Shown: piece by piece, positions 54,236 through 63,951 of the stretch
Position numbering within the stretch: the stretch's first letter is position 1
How the letters are laid out: each line of letters opens with the position of its first letter
Assembly (NCBI GenBank): GCA_023421245.1
Contig: JAEZTV010000033.1
Coordinates: forward strand, 156,856 to 220,855
Reading direction: 5' to 3'
Length of the DNA stretch: 64,000 nt
Source: Bacillota bacterium
GTDB lineage: Bacteria; Bacillota; Clostridia; Oscillospirales; Ruminococcaceae
Notes under the pieces: model-generated
What the model was told of the DNA's origin: nothing
The model's input: the letters and a program-made list of their open reading frames with translations, nothing else
The model's database searches: none
Translations under genes and position numbers: made by a program

Positions 54236-55885
54236 ATGTATAAAGCTATCATTGCCGACGACGAGGTGGCCGTCCGCCGTGGTCTTGTAAACCATTTCGA
54301 CTGGGCCAAACACGGCATCGAGATAGTAGGTGTGTTCGACGACGGCGCGCCCGCATTGGAATTTGTGCGCAGGAACGGGGTAGACCTTATCGTCACCGAT
54401 GTGCGCATGTCCCACACCGACGGCATTACACTTGCCAAAAGTGCGCTGGAGCTCTGGCCTGATGTAAAGATCGTGTTCGTAAGCGGCTACGCGGACGTGG
54501 ACTATCTGCGGGACGCTTTGAAAATGGATGCCGTGGACTACATCCTCAAGTCCATCGACATCGAAGAACTGGATGCGGTAATCACCAAGGTAGTGGGAAT
54601 GCTGGAGCAAAAGCGCGCTGAACAGCAGATCTTGGAAGACATGACGAAAAAGCTGGAGCAAAGTATGCCACTGCTGCGTCACCGCCGATTAAGTGCGCTT
54701 TTGAAAGAAAGCGATGAGAGCGAGGAAAACATCCTTCAGAGCATTGAATTTTTGGGTATTCCGCTGGACAGTAAAACCCATTATGCCGTGCTGGTGCTAC
54801 GTCTGCAACCCAAGTCGAAATGGCTGGTGATGGGCAGCATGCCGGAGGCCAAACGCGTCACCTTCAGCATGACCATCGAAGCGATGTTGGAGCGTGTATT
54901 GGCCGAGTACAGCGTCAGCGTGGTATTCAAGGATCGTTTTTCCGAGTACATCGCTATTTTGAATGTGGAACACGACGAGTACGAGGAGGATCTGCTAAGC
55001 GTAGCCGGACGGCTGCAAGCACAGATTCAAAACGAGATGAACCTTGCTACCATGATCGGTATCAGCAAGCCGTTTCGTGGGCTGCGCAGCATCTGGAGTG
55101 CATACGAAAATGCGTGCGAAGCCATCAGCCGATGCTACCTCATCGGCAAGGATATCCCCATCTCCATTCAGAAGTACGAGGACGATGGCGGCCGTTCCCT
55201 GCGCGAACAGGCGGAAAAGGATATCTGCGACAGCATCCTAAACGGAGATCTCGCCGAGATGCGCGGCGCGCTGGGCCGCGCCATCGCAGGCACACGGGCT
55301 TTGCGCAGCGGGGACGAACAGCAAAATTTCATGCTGTTCCTGCTTTTGCTGCCCACAAGGCTGCTGACCAATATGCGCACCGAAAACATGGGGCCGTATG
55401 CGTCACACTGCAAGCTGATTGCCGGCTTCTTGCAATGCAGCGACCTCAACGAACAGGAGGTGATGCTGCTCTCCGTTTACGAGGATCTTACACAGCATCT
55501 GCAGAATATGAGCACGCCGCATACAAACACGGTCATCAAGCGTGTGCGGGAGATTATCACCGCCCAATATATGGAGCAGCTCTCCATCACAAGTCTTGCC
55601 GAAGCTGTTTATCTCACGCCCACCTATCTGTGCGTGCTGTTCAAGCAAGCCACAGGCAAAACCATCAACGAGTACATCACACAGGAACGCCTAAACAAAG
55701 CTAAGGGGTTTCTCGCCCAAACCAACATCCATCTGTACGATGTGTGCTATAAAGTGGGCTACCTCTCCCCCAGCTACTTCTCCCGCATATTCAAAAAATA
55801 CACGGGCCAGACGCCGAGCGAATACCGTGAAAGCGCTATGCTTACCACACGGCCCGTGCACATAGAGGAGGTTGACGCGCTGTGA
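54236..55885 (+). CDS. YesN-like response regulator (REC plus AraC domain)
   Basis: The 549-residue protein has a receiver domain with D55 (IVTDVRMS) and C-terminal AraC helices (YLTPTYLCVLFKQATGKTIN; CYKVGYLSPSYFSRIFKKYT). It should activate the downstream transporter genes. AAAAGGAG precedes the ATG. Its codons favour C at the third position (GAC, ATC), unlike the arabinose locus. The stop overlaps the kinase GTG start. Confidence 0.88.
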   Translation: MYKAIIADDEVAVRRGLVNHFDWAKHGIEIVGVFDDGAPALEFVRRNGVDLIVTDVRMSHTDGITLAKSALELWPDVKIVFVSGYADVDYLRDALKMDAVDYILKSIDIEELDAVITKVVGMLEQKRAEQQILEDMTKKLEQSMPLLRHRRLSALLKESDESEENILQSIEFLGIPLDSKTHYAVLVLRLQPKSKWLVMGSMPEAKRVTFSMTIEAMLERVLAEYSVSVVFKDRFSEYIAILNVEHDEYEEDLLSVAGRLQAQIQNEMNLATMIGISKPFRGLRSIWSAYENACEAISRCYLIGKDIPISIQKYEDDGGRSLREQAEKDICDSILNGDLAEMRGALGRAIAGTRALRSGDEQQNFMLFLLLLPTRLLTNMRTENMGPYASHCKLIAGFLQCSDLNEQEVMLLSVYEDLTQHLQNMSTPHTNTVIKRVREIITAQYMEQLSITSLAEAVYLTPTYLCVLFKQATGKTINEYITQERLNKAKGFLAQTNIHLYDVCYKVGYLSPSYFSRIFKKYTGQTPSEYRESAMLTTRPVHIEEVDAL

Positions 55886-57702
55886 CAACCCTCCCACAGC
55901 CGATGCCCAAAAAACAGATGGCACCCCCTGTACCGGGCAGCGTAAAGCTGGGGCGCGCCCGCAGCGCCGTCCGTTTGCTGATGTTCGTGCTTTTGGTGGC
56001 AGCTTTTCTCTTTTTGACGCTGGCCTTGTTTTACTACACCCGTAACACCGCTGAAGCCATGGAGACAGAGCTGTGCCAGAAGATGCAGGTATCGGCGGAA
56101 CAAACCCGCAATAACATCGACTACCGCTTTGAGCAGGCGGCGGAAAGTGCCTCGGCTCTAATCGGCACGCTGTACCCATACCTCAATTCCGATGCGGACA
56201 TGACCATGCAATTGCAGGAATACGCCGAGATTCGCCGCACCCTGGCAGAACAGCTGGACAAACACATGATCTCGCGGCTGCGCCTGTACGTACCAGACGA
56301 CAAGATTTATTCAGATCAGCAGACCCTTCTATATTCCCTCAATCCGCTATCCAAGCTTGGCGGTGAGGATTCCATCTATCAGAATGGCGGCGTGTTCTGG
56401 AAAGAGACCCACTTCGTAAGCCTTGGCATGGCAAATCCCTCGGCGGTCATTTCCTGCGCTGTGGCGCTGAAAAGCCAGGCCGACTACGACCGGCTTGCCG
56501 GCGTGCTATTCGCAGATGTGGGTGTGGCTCAATTTCAGGAGATCTTGGCCGTCGGCAACACCGACAACGAAGAACGGCTTCTTGTCAACACAAGCGGTGC
56601 GATTTTGGCCGATGCAGACGGCACCCGCCTTGGGAAGATTGTCTTTACACCGCAGCAAATGGAGCAGATTTGTGCTCAGGACTCCGGCTATCTGCTGGAG
56701 CGGGGCGTCATCCTTGCCTTCAGCCGTCTGGAAACATCCGACTGGTACATTGTCACTTCTGCAGCCCGCGGTCAGGCATACACCATGGACGCGGGAACCC
56801 TTAACACCATCGTAGCCATGTGGGTAGTAGCCTGCCTGATTCTGTTCATCATCGCCGTCACAGCCACGTTCAACTTAAACCTCAACCACACGGTAGGCCG
56901 CATTAATGCTGCGATTCGCACGCTGGAAGCGGAGGGCTCCTCCGGCAGCACGGCGTCCGCTACGTCCCCACACCGGCACAAAGGTGCTTTTATCTCGCTG
57001 GAGCGCGACACCGAGCAGATTGTGCGCACTATCACAGATATGGTAGACGCCCGCTACCGCGACCGTCTCGCTATCTCCGAATACCAGATGGAATCGCTGC
57101 AGGCGCAGATTAAGCCGCACTTTCTGTACAACACATTGGACGTCATCAAGTGGATGATCCTCGACCAAAACCCTGACGACAGCGTATGGATGGTGAACGC
57201 GCTCTCTAAGTATCTGCGCATGAGTATTAATAAAGGCGAGGCCATTGTGCCCCTGTCCGAGGAGCTTACCCTCATTCGTACGTATCTGGGCATTATGCAA
57301 AGGCGCTTTGCCAATCAGTTTGAGGTGGAATACGACTTGGACGATACAGCCATGGGGTGCCTGATCCCTAAGCTTTCGCTGCAGCCTCTGGTAGAAAACG
57401 CTCTGCTGCACGGTATATTGTACTGTGACAAGTCCGATAAGCGTCTCATCATCCGCGCTTGGCGCTCGACCAAAGCCTATGGGGTAGAAATTGAGGATAA
57501 CGGCAACGGTATGACGCCCGAAGCAGCGCAGCGTCTTACTGAGATGGACGTGCACCCCAGCAAAAGCTACGGTGTGGCCAACGTGCGCAAGCGCCTTGAC
57601 ATCTTCGGTCACGGCCGGTGTAATTTTTCCATCTCCGCCCGTGAGGGTCTTGGCACCTGCGTGATGATTGAGCTACCCGTCCAGACACACGACAGCGTCT
57701 GA
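55882..57702 (+). CDS. YesM-like sensor histidine kinase
   Basis: The 606-residue protein has membrane segments near 31-52 and 309-331 with a large extracellular sensor between, a HAMP-like linker, phospho-acceptor H413 (KPHFLYNTLD), ENALLHGI and EDNGNGM. It starts at GTG overlapping the regulator stop. It likely senses an oligosaccharide, or the binding protein encoded downstream. Confidence 0.88.
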   Translation: MTTLPQPMPKKQMAPPVPGSVKLGRARSAVRLLMFVLLVAAFLFLTLALFYYTRNTAEAMETELCQKMQVSAEQTRNNIDYRFEQAAESASALIGTLYPYLNSDADMTMQLQEYAEIRRTLAEQLDKHMISRLRLYVPDDKIYSDQQTLLYSLNPLSKLGGEDSIYQNGGVFWKETHFVSLGMANPSAVISCAVALKSQADYDRLAGVLFADVGVAQFQEILAVGNTDNEERLLVNTSGAILADADGTRLGKIVFTPQQMEQICAQDSGYLLERGVILAFSRLETSDWYIVTSAARGQAYTMDAGTLNTIVAMWVVACLILFIIAVTATFNLNLNHTVGRINAAIRTLEAEGSSGSTASATSPHRHKGAFISLERDTEQIVRTITDMVDARYRDRLAISEYQMESLQAQIKPHFLYNTLDVIKWMILDQNPDDSVWMVNALSKYLRMSINKGEAIVPLSEELTLIRTYLGIMQRRFANQFEVEYDLDDTAMGCLIPKLSLQPLVENALLHGILYCDKSDKRLIIRAWRSTKAYGVEIEDNGNGMTPEAAQRLTEMDVHPSKSYGVANVRKRLDIFGHGRCNFSISAREGLGTCVMIELPVQTHDSV

Positions 57703-58062
57703 CCCTTCAGGGCATGCAGGATCTCCCTGTAATTTGTGTCCCCTTATTGCCCAGTAAAGCATACACCGCACGGTCCGATGCGCATATCGAACCGTGCGGC
57801 TTTATCATTGACAGCGATTAATTGGCAGCGGCCTTGTTTGCATAATTACAAAAATCTACGCCATCTTGCCTTTTCCTTTTACCCTCTTTTTATCACTACA
57901 CGGTGCGGTGTATTGGGCATCTGTCTCATTCCTTCAATTCTGTTTCATTCCTTTTCTGCCGGTGCCAAAAGGCACGGGTACATTTTTGTTGGAAGTCCAC
58001 AAGGCTTTGCAATCATGCAATAAACACAAAAAGAACGGACAAGGAAACGAAAAATTGCAACA
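57703..58062. other. Gap with a terminator
   Basis: A 9-bp stem CCGCACGGT (57766-57774 with 57791-57799, then CTTTAT) probably ends the kinase transcript. The rest is AT-rich without a recognised gene. Confidence 0.55.
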
Positions 58063-58092
58063 TTTACACAAGTCGTGGAGGTGCACTATAAT
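58063..58092 (+). promoter_or_regulatory. Promoter of the lplB-lplC-lipO operon
   Basis: TTTACA (58063-58068) and TATAAT (58087-58092) have an 18-bp spacer, 66 bp before lplB. The YesN-like regulator would be expected to act just upstream. Confidence 0.6.
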
Positions 58093-58157
58093 AAAAGTAA
58101 AGAAACACAGTCCAGGACAACAACTCCCTGGCAAATGGAAAGAAGGGGCACACTCCA

Positions 58158-59147
58158 ATGAAAACAGCAAAAATTTCTGCAGCGCCCCCCGGTAGTCTTG
58201 AAAAAAAGCCGGGGCTAAGGCACAAAATACACAGCTTTTTCGTGTATGTAAAGAATCATCCCACCATGTATCTTTTACTAATCCCGGGGTTGTTCTTCCT
58301 TATCATCTACAAAATTGCACCGCTGTACGGCATCCTGATTGCCTTCAAGGATTACAACATCTTTTTAGGCAATAATCCATTTGACGCCATCGCTCTGAGT
58401 GATTGGGCGGGGCTGGAGCACTTCCGGCGGCTGTTCGCAAGTTCCCAATTTTTGAAGGTGCTGTCCAATACGCTGGTCATCAATGGGCTGAAAATTGTGT
58501 GGTTGTTCCCTCTCCCCATCATCTGCGCGATCCTGCTCAACGAGATTCGCAGCGCCACTTACCGCAAATTTACTCAAACGGCGATCTATGTGCCGTATTT
58601 CTTTTCGTGGGTGGTTATCTTCGGCGTTTTCTATTCCCTGTTCGGCTCCTACGGTATCGTCAACACCGTCATAACTGCGCTGGACGGCACGCGCATCGGC
58701 TTTTTTACAGACAACAGTATCTTTCGAAGCGTGCTGGTATTTACCGAGGGCTGGAAAGAGATTGGATATAACACGGTAATCTATCTTGCCGCCATTACGG
58801 GCATTGACGTAACGCTGTACGAGGCCGCCCGCGTGGATGGAGCCGGCAAGTGGCGCCAAATTTGGAACATTACCTTACCTAGCCTGATGCCCACCATCGT
58901 GCTGATGCTCATCCTCAAGGTCGGCTACGTGCTTGAAACCGGCTTCGAGCAGGTGCTCGTTTTCTACAACCCCGCCGTGTACGAGACGGCGGATATTATT
59001 CAGACCTACGTCTACCGCTTGGGCATGGGACAGATGGATTTTTCGATGTCCACGGCGCTTGGCCTGTTCAACTCGGTGGTGGCATTTATCCTAATTGTGA
59101 GTGCCAACGCCGTCAGCCGCAAGCTGCTGGGCCGTAGTATTTGGTAA
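58158..59147 (+). CDS. lplB: Oligosaccharide ABC permease (LplB-like)
   Basis: The 329-residue permease has six membrane segments and the EAA loop YEAARVDGAGKWRQIWNITL. It belongs to the LplB/YtcP branch used for plant oligosaccharides. No ATPase gene is nearby, so it probably uses a shared ATPase. Confidence 0.87.
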   Translation: MKTAKISAAPPGSLEKKPGLRHKIHSFFVYVKNHPTMYLLLIPGLFFLIIYKIAPLYGILIAFKDYNIFLGNNPFDAIALSDWAGLEHFRRLFASSQFLKVLSNTLVINGLKIVWLFPLPIICAILLNEIRSATYRKFTQTAIYVPYFFSWVVIFGVFYSLFGSYGIVNTVITALDGTRIGFFTDNSIFRSVLVFTEGWKEIGYNTVIYLAAITGIDVTLYEAARVDGAGKWRQIWNITLPSLMPTIVLMLILKVGYVLETGFEQVLVFYNPAVYETADIIQTYVYRLGMGQMDFSMSTALGLFNSVVAFILIVSANAVSRKLLGRSIW

Positions 59148-59166
59148 GAAAGGGGAGACACAGCGT

Positions 59167-60081
59167 ATGATACAGATAAAAAACAAGGCACAGTACCGCG
59201 AAAACTCCATCCCTCTGTCCACTAGCGAGAAGCTCCTCTCCGGCCTTGCCTATGTGCTGATGGCCGTGTTAAGCCTGCTGGCTATACTGCCTTGCATACA
59301 TGTCATCTGCAAGGCAATCAGCAACGGGCCGGATGTTACGGCGGGCAATGTCTACTTCTGGCCCGTGGGCTTCCAGTTGGAGACCATCACCTATGTACTC
59401 ACCAAAACTCCGTTTCTCACAGCCTTGAAAAATTCCATCATCGTCACTGCCCTTGGCACGGCGCTGAGTCTATTCACCACCATCACTACCGCCTACCCCC
59501 TATCCAAGCCCAATTTTAAGGGCCGCAAAATCATCACAATGCTATACGTTGTTAGTATGGTGTTTTTCGGCGGTATGATTCCCGCCTATATGGTGGTACG
59601 CAGCTTGGGTTTACTGGACACCTACGCCGCGTGCATCCTGCCCTTTGCCATCGTGCAGTTTAATATGTTCATCGTGAAAAACTACTTCGAGGGTCTGCCC
59701 GAGAGTGTGGAGGAATCCGCTCGAATCGACGGTGCAGGAGACCTGCGCACGCTGATCTCCATCGTATGCCCCATGTCCAAGCCTGTTATTGCCACCGTGG
59801 GCCTGCTGTACGCCATCAACTACTGGAACAACTACTTTCATGTGATGATGTACACCAAATCCGCTGATATGAACACCTTGCAGGTGTACCTATACAACCT
59901 CATCAATAATAGTCAGGCTCTTGCCGAAAACCTAGTTAGTGGAAACTTTATGCTTAACATCACGTCCGAGGGGATGGTGGCGTCGGCGGTTACCATATCT
60001 ATCATCCCCATGCTGGTGCTCTACCCCTTCGTGTCAAAGTTCATGGTACAGGGCATCACTATCGGATCTGTAAAGGGCTAA
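59167..60081 (+). CDS. lplC: Oligosaccharide ABC permease (LplC/YtcP-like)
   Basis: The 304-residue permease from the ATG at 59167 (AGGGGAGA upstream; the longer frame overlaps lplB) has the EAA loop VEESARIDGAGDLRTLISIV. It pairs with LplB. Confidence 0.87.
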   Translation: MIQIKNKAQYRENSIPLSTSEKLLSGLAYVLMAVLSLLAILPCIHVICKAISNGPDVTAGNVYFWPVGFQLETITYVLTKTPFLTALKNSIIVTALGTALSLFTTITTAYPLSKPNFKGRKIITMLYVVSMVFFGGMIPAYMVVRSLGLLDTYAACILPFAIVQFNMFIVKNYFEGLPESVEESARIDGAGDLRTLISIVCPMSKPVIATVGLLYAINYWNNYFHVMMYTKSADMNTLQVYLYNLINNSQALAENLVSGNFMLNITSEGMVASAVTISIIPMLVLYPFVSKFMVQGITIGSVKG

Positions 60082-60151
60082 GCTATATGACGAATCCTTT
60101 CCGGAACTCCGGTAAGCGATAAAACAAATGAAACAAATGGGAGGTAACAAG

Positions 60152-61729
60152 ATGAAAAAAGCATTTTCTATTCTGTTAATCACAGCACTGCTGCTCACCT
60201 GTCTTGCCGGTTGCGGCGGAGAGAACAGCTCTGCTACCCCCAGCGTGCCCAGCGGCGAAAGCCAAAGCACCGCGGACAACGTGCCCGCGTTGAAGGGGCC
60301 CGGCAACGTAACGCTCAAACGTATGGGCTATAATATCGCCTGGGACCCGAATGCTGATATCGTGGCGGGTGTGATTAAAGAGTCCACCGGATATGATGTG
60401 GAGTATTACACCCTGCCTGCCGAAAATGCGAACGAAAAGCTTGTGATGGAGGTTTCCGGCGGGGCCGACTACGACATCATACAGTGTTCACCCAATCAGT
60501 TTCAGATGCTGATGAGCCAGGGCGCTCTAACACCTTTGAACGATTTGTTGGAAGTCTACGGCAAGGATATCTTAGATGGTGTGTCTGAGGATTCTTGGCG
60601 CGCGTGCTCTGATGAGCAGGGTAACATCTACGGCATCCCATACAAATACCCATATCCTCAAGAGATTGACTCTTTCATGGTATGCCGTTGGGATCTGATG
60701 GAGGCAGCCGGCATTGAGGCTATCCCCACCACCATCGACGAGTTCTATGACTGTTTGGTGCAACTCAAAAAACACTATGGCAATGAGTACATCATCTTTT
60801 CCGGTCCGCTGCGTGAAGTGTCCGAAGGCAATGCAAACTGGGTGTTCCCCAAGGCCATCGCGGCCGCGTTCGGCATCTACAACGACTGGATGGTGGACGA
60901 TGACGGCAACGTGTACTACATGACCGAGGCCGAGGGCTTCTCCGACATGATCGAGTTCTTGACCAAGTGCAGCAACGAGGGCTTATTGGATTCCGACTGG
61001 GTCGTGAATACCACCGCTACCGTGAATGAGAAGTTCGCCGGCGGCAAGGCCATTATTGCCCAGAACAATCGCGCCGGCCTTGGGGTTACTACCCCTGCCA
61101 TCATCGAGACCCTTGGAATCGGCTATGACGATCTTGCTTACATCAATGCTCTAAAGGGAACCGATGGCACCTGCAAATATATGCGCACCGAGGCGATCAA
61201 CCATATTTCCGTTATTCTGCGCAGCTCACAAAATGCCGCCGACGCAGTCAATTGGATTAGCCTTAAACAGAAAGATCAGCTTTTCATCAACATCGGTGTG
61301 GAGGGTACTCACTTTAATTATGACAAAGATGGCAGCATTGCGCCTATCAACCCCATCTTTGCGGATGAGCGCGGTAACTCCTATTGGTACAACGACTCCA
61401 CCAACGAGCAGGAGTTCGCATTCCAGTGGCCGTCCCGCGTACGCAAATCCGACGCACAGTGGGCAGGCTTTGAGGGTGTCACCCTGTATGCCAATGAGAA
61501 TATGCCTGAAATTTTTGTAAACAATGACTTCGCATTCAAACCTGGCACAGAGAACTATTCTAAGTACAATACAGCGCTGTTCAACAATCTCAACGATTAC
61601 ATTCTTCAGGTCATGGCCGGAACAAAGACGATGGACGATTTGTCTACCTTCCAATCTGACTGGTCCGTTGCCGGCGGTGATGCCGTCCGCAACGAGCTGC
61701 AGACTTGGTACGCCAGCTTCTACGGCTGA
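60152..61729 (+). CDS. Oligosaccharide-binding lipoprotein (LipO-like)
   Basis: The 525-residue lipoprotein starts at 60152 after GGGAGGT, with lipobox CLAGC (C21), a Ser-rich linker and a family 1 solute-binding fold typical of LplA/LipO partners of LplBC. The sugar is not identifiable; homologous systems take up rhamnogalacturonan or xylan fragments. Last gene of the operon. Confidence 0.87.
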   Translation: MKKAFSILLITALLLTCLAGCGGENSSATPSVPSGESQSTADNVPALKGPGNVTLKRMGYNIAWDPNADIVAGVIKESTGYDVEYYTLPAENANEKLVMEVSGGADYDIIQCSPNQFQMLMSQGALTPLNDLLEVYGKDILDGVSEDSWRACSDEQGNIYGIPYKYPYPQEIDSFMVCRWDLMEAAGIEAIPTTIDEFYDCLVQLKKHYGNEYIIFSGPLREVSEGNANWVFPKAIAAAFGIYNDWMVDDDGNVYYMTEAEGFSDMIEFLTKCSNEGLLDSDWVVNTTATVNEKFAGGKAIIAQNNRAGLGVTTPAIIETLGIGYDDLAYINALKGTDGTCKYMRTEAINHISVILRSSQNAADAVNWISLKQKDQLFINIGVEGTHFNYDKDGSIAPINPIFADERGNSYWYNDSTNEQEFAFQWPSRVRKSDAQWAGFEGVTLYANENMPEIFVNNDFAFKPGTENYSKYNTALFNNLNDYILQVMAGTKTMDDLSTFQSDWSVAGGDAVRNELQTWYASFYG

Positions 61730-61751
61730 TACTAATCCGCACACCACCGCA

Positions 61752-61780
61752 CAGGGGGGCTCTCAGGCCCCCCTGTTTTT
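61752..61780 (+). terminator. Strong terminator of the lpl operon
   Basis: A perfect 9-bp stem CAGGGGGGC/GCCCCCCTG is followed by TTTTT. Confidence 0.95.
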
Positions 61781-62010
61781 GCGTAAAACCAAAGGGGACA
61801 CGCAACAAGAATGCTTCCGGTGGCGCCTATTATATGCTGTATCGTACGGTCTCTGCTTTGATGTATTCCATCAATATCTTGTGTCTTTCGGCATATTGAA
61901 TCTCCCGGTGGCAGGATGTCCATCTCGCCAATGCGGTGCCGCTTTCGCCCACCCCATATCTTATACCATTCCAGGGGACTACCCCAACTATTGACATAGA
62001 GTCAAAAGAA
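61781..62010. other. Gap with a possible decayed coding fragment
   Basis: On the minus strand a frame ending TAA at 61830-61832 reads EIQYAERHKILMEYIKAE then TVRYSI, protein-like in composition, but has no start or ribosome binding site. It is not assigned to a family. Confidence 0.25.
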
Positions 62011-62050
62011 ATGGCGTACTCTGTGGCTCAAATTCCACAAAGTACGCCAT
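62011..62050 (-). terminator. Terminator of the FAD oxidoreductase gene
   Basis: A 10-bp stem ATGGCGTACT/AGTACGCCAT encloses TGTGG/CCACA, followed by TTCTTTTG on the minus strand. Confidence 0.75.
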
Positions 62051-62156
62051 TCTGCCCTTGTTTTTACCGGCTCTCAAACCTTTTCTCGCGTATGCGCGCT
62101 CCAGTACACAACGGCACAGCATATTGAACTAATTTTCCACTCACCCCTCGGGTCGA

Positions 62157-63458
62157 CTATATCACCGCGCCCCATTCGCGCAATGTGCTCTGCAACGCAG
62201 GAATGTCCACGGCATGTACGCCCACACCGTCGGCGGCGCATTGCGCGGCCGCGCAGCCCGCTGCCTGCCCCAAGCCCATTATAGATGCCTGCACCCGCAC
62301 AGAGGCCGACGCCACCTGATCCGCCGAGAAGCAACGTCCCGCCACCAGCAGGTTATCAAAACCGGATACGATCAGTGAACGGTACGGGATATAGGCCGCA
62401 TCCTTCAAAAACACCACTTCCTGGGTAGTATCCCCAGCGGTATGGATATCCACGGGGTGCGCCCCACGCCCAATGCTGTCCTCAAAATGTACGCCGTTTA
62501 CGTATTCCTCGCCGGTGAGCACATGCACACCCTTCACATGACGTGTCTCGCGCACACCTGCCTGAGTTGCGGTAGAAATGAGATACGCGTTTTCAAATTC
62601 CGAGAAATGTTTCTTCAGCAGCGCCACCAACGCGTGCACATCCTCACGCAGACGGCATTCCGCACGAGTGGCCTGTGCTGGATCCAGCATATCGGCTGGG
62701 GTGCGAGTCATATTCACCATCACCCGACCCGGCCTGTGAATGCTGCAAAACCACGGGCCGCCAAATACGGGAACATCCCCGGTCTGCGCCAGTTCACGAA
62801 GCTTTTCCTGAATACGTACATGATGATAATTGAGCCCCTGTTTTTCATGGTGAATTAACTCCAATGTGTCCGTATCTACGCCTCCCAAGCAGAAACATAA
62901 AGACGGAGGTTGTAGCGGTAATGTGTGTGTCTGCATAGGTACATCCATCATTGCACACAAATCACCGTCGCCGGTGCTATCGATCACATATTTCGTCTCT
63001 AGAGCCTGCGGGCCGCTCTTGGTGTCCACAATTACATGGGTCACGTGACCGTTTTCCTGCACACAACCTGTCAAGTATGCGTGAAAATGCAATTCCACTC
63101 CGCTCTCCAGCAACATGCGTTGAGCGATTAGTTTATAGCACTCCGGGTCGTGAGAGACGTTGCCCAGCGGGTGCTCAACCCTTGCACCATCTGCTTCCAC
63201 CATACGCTGAACAAATTCCCAGGGGATGCCGCCACACACTAGTTTCTCGTTATAGGTAAATACACTTATCGGCACCACAAAGGCAGCGGTGGCCATGCCG
63301 CCCACAAAGCCGTAACGTTCCACCAGCGCAGTGCGTGCACCCATGCGGGCCGCCGCCACAGCCGCAATCCAACCGCCTGGACCCCCTCCGCATACTACCA
63401 CATCGTAGTTACCTACCACAGGCACATTCCGTGTTTGCAAGACCTGTTCCATCTTCAC
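62157..63458 (-). CDS. FAD-dependent oxidoreductase (FAD_oxidored family)
   Basis: The 433-residue protein has a Rossmann FAD motif GGGPGGWIAA (near 24-33), ERYGFVGGMAT, an internal IDSTGDGDLCAM and a C-terminal FAD-contact region NLLVAGRCFSADQVASASVR. The family includes uncharacterised oxidoreductases frequent beside carbohydrate importers; the substrate is unknown. It faces the lpl operon and has the same C-rich codon use. AGGAGAGA lies just before the ATG. Confidence 0.82.
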   Translation of the reverse strand: MKMEQVLQTRNVPVVGNYDVVVCGGGPGGWIAAVAAARMGARTALVERYGFVGGMATAAFVVPISVFTYNEKLVCGGIPWEFVQRMVEADGARVEHPLGNVSHDPECYKLIAQRMLLESGVELHFHAYLTGCVQENGHVTHVIVDTKSGPQALETKYVIDSTGDGDLCAMMDVPMQTHTLPLQPPSLCFCLGGVDTDTLELIHHEKQGLNYHHVRIQEKLRELAQTGDVPVFGGPWFCSIHRPGRVMVNMTRTPADMLDPAQATRAECRLREDVHALVALLKKHFSEFENAYLISTATQAGVRETRHVKGVHVLTGEEYVNGVHFEDSIGRGAHPVDIHTAGDTTQEVVFLKDAAYIPYRSLIVSGFDNLLVAGRCFSADQVASASVRVQASIMGLGQAAGCAAAQCAADGVGVHAVDIPALQSTLREWGAVI

Positions 63459-63704
63459 ATCTCTCCTTAATAATTGTAAGGGACTCGTTGTTGGTTCTAC
63501 TCTTATAATACTATTCGATCACTACCGTCCGCAAGAGCCCGCGCCTATGTTTGAAAAAAAACAATAGAATCATAACAAAGCAACACTTGAAAAGCAGTGC
63601 TCAAGCCGAATTAAATCAACGAATATTGCGCTATCGCATGTTCAATATTACGGAGACTCTGCCTGAAGCATATAAAGCCGCAAGCAGTCAGCTTACAGTT
63701 TTAA
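63459..63704. other. Gap without a recognised gene
   Basis: A 96-codon frame starting at TTG (63551) lacks a ribosome binding site and spans the hairpin, so it is not called. A segment at 63676-63704 looks like a decayed copy of the tRNA-Asn terminator. Confidence 0.35.
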
Positions 63705-63749
63705 TGTCCCTCATAGCGAAACGTCAGCCGCTTCGCTATGAGGGACATC
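63705..63749. repeat. Hairpin with 17-bp perfect arms
   Basis: The arms begin ATGTCCCTCATAGCGAA (63705-63721) and pair with 63733-63749 across an 11-nt loop. No T-run follows, so it is not a typical terminator. Confidence 0.8.
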
Positions 63750-63838
63750 GAAGCAACATTCCCTGCGCAACCCCTCAGCATTACTGGGGAAATTTACAGC
63801 CGCATGCTCCATATCGCGGGAGCACTGGCGGAAATACA

Positions 63839-63868
63839 TAAACCCGCAAGCAATCAGCGTGCGGGTTT
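63839..63868 (-). terminator. Terminator of tRNA-Asn
   Basis: The stem AAACCCGCA/TGCGGGTTT lies just after the tRNA on the minus strand. Confidence 0.75.
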
Positions 63869-63875
63869 AAATTAG

Positions 63876-63951
63876 TGGCTCCCCAAGTTGGACTCGAACC
63901 AACGACCCTGCGGTTAACAGCCGCATGCTCTACCGACTGAGCTATTGAGGA
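63876..63951 (-). tRNA. tRNA-Asn (anticodon GTT)
   Basis: The 76-nt cloverleaf on the minus strand starts TCCTCAATAGCTCAG, has anticodon GTT in CGGCT-GTT-AACCG, T-loop GGTTCGAGTCC and an encoded CCA end. Confidence 0.95.

Noticed and set aside
54820..55704. 294-codon frame on the + strand
   Set aside because: It lies out of frame inside the YesN-like gene and has Arg/His-rich shadow composition.
63551..63841. 96-codon + strand frame before tRNA-Asn
   Set aside because: TTG start without a ribosome binding site; it passes through a 17-bp-arm hairpin and tRNA-like fragments.
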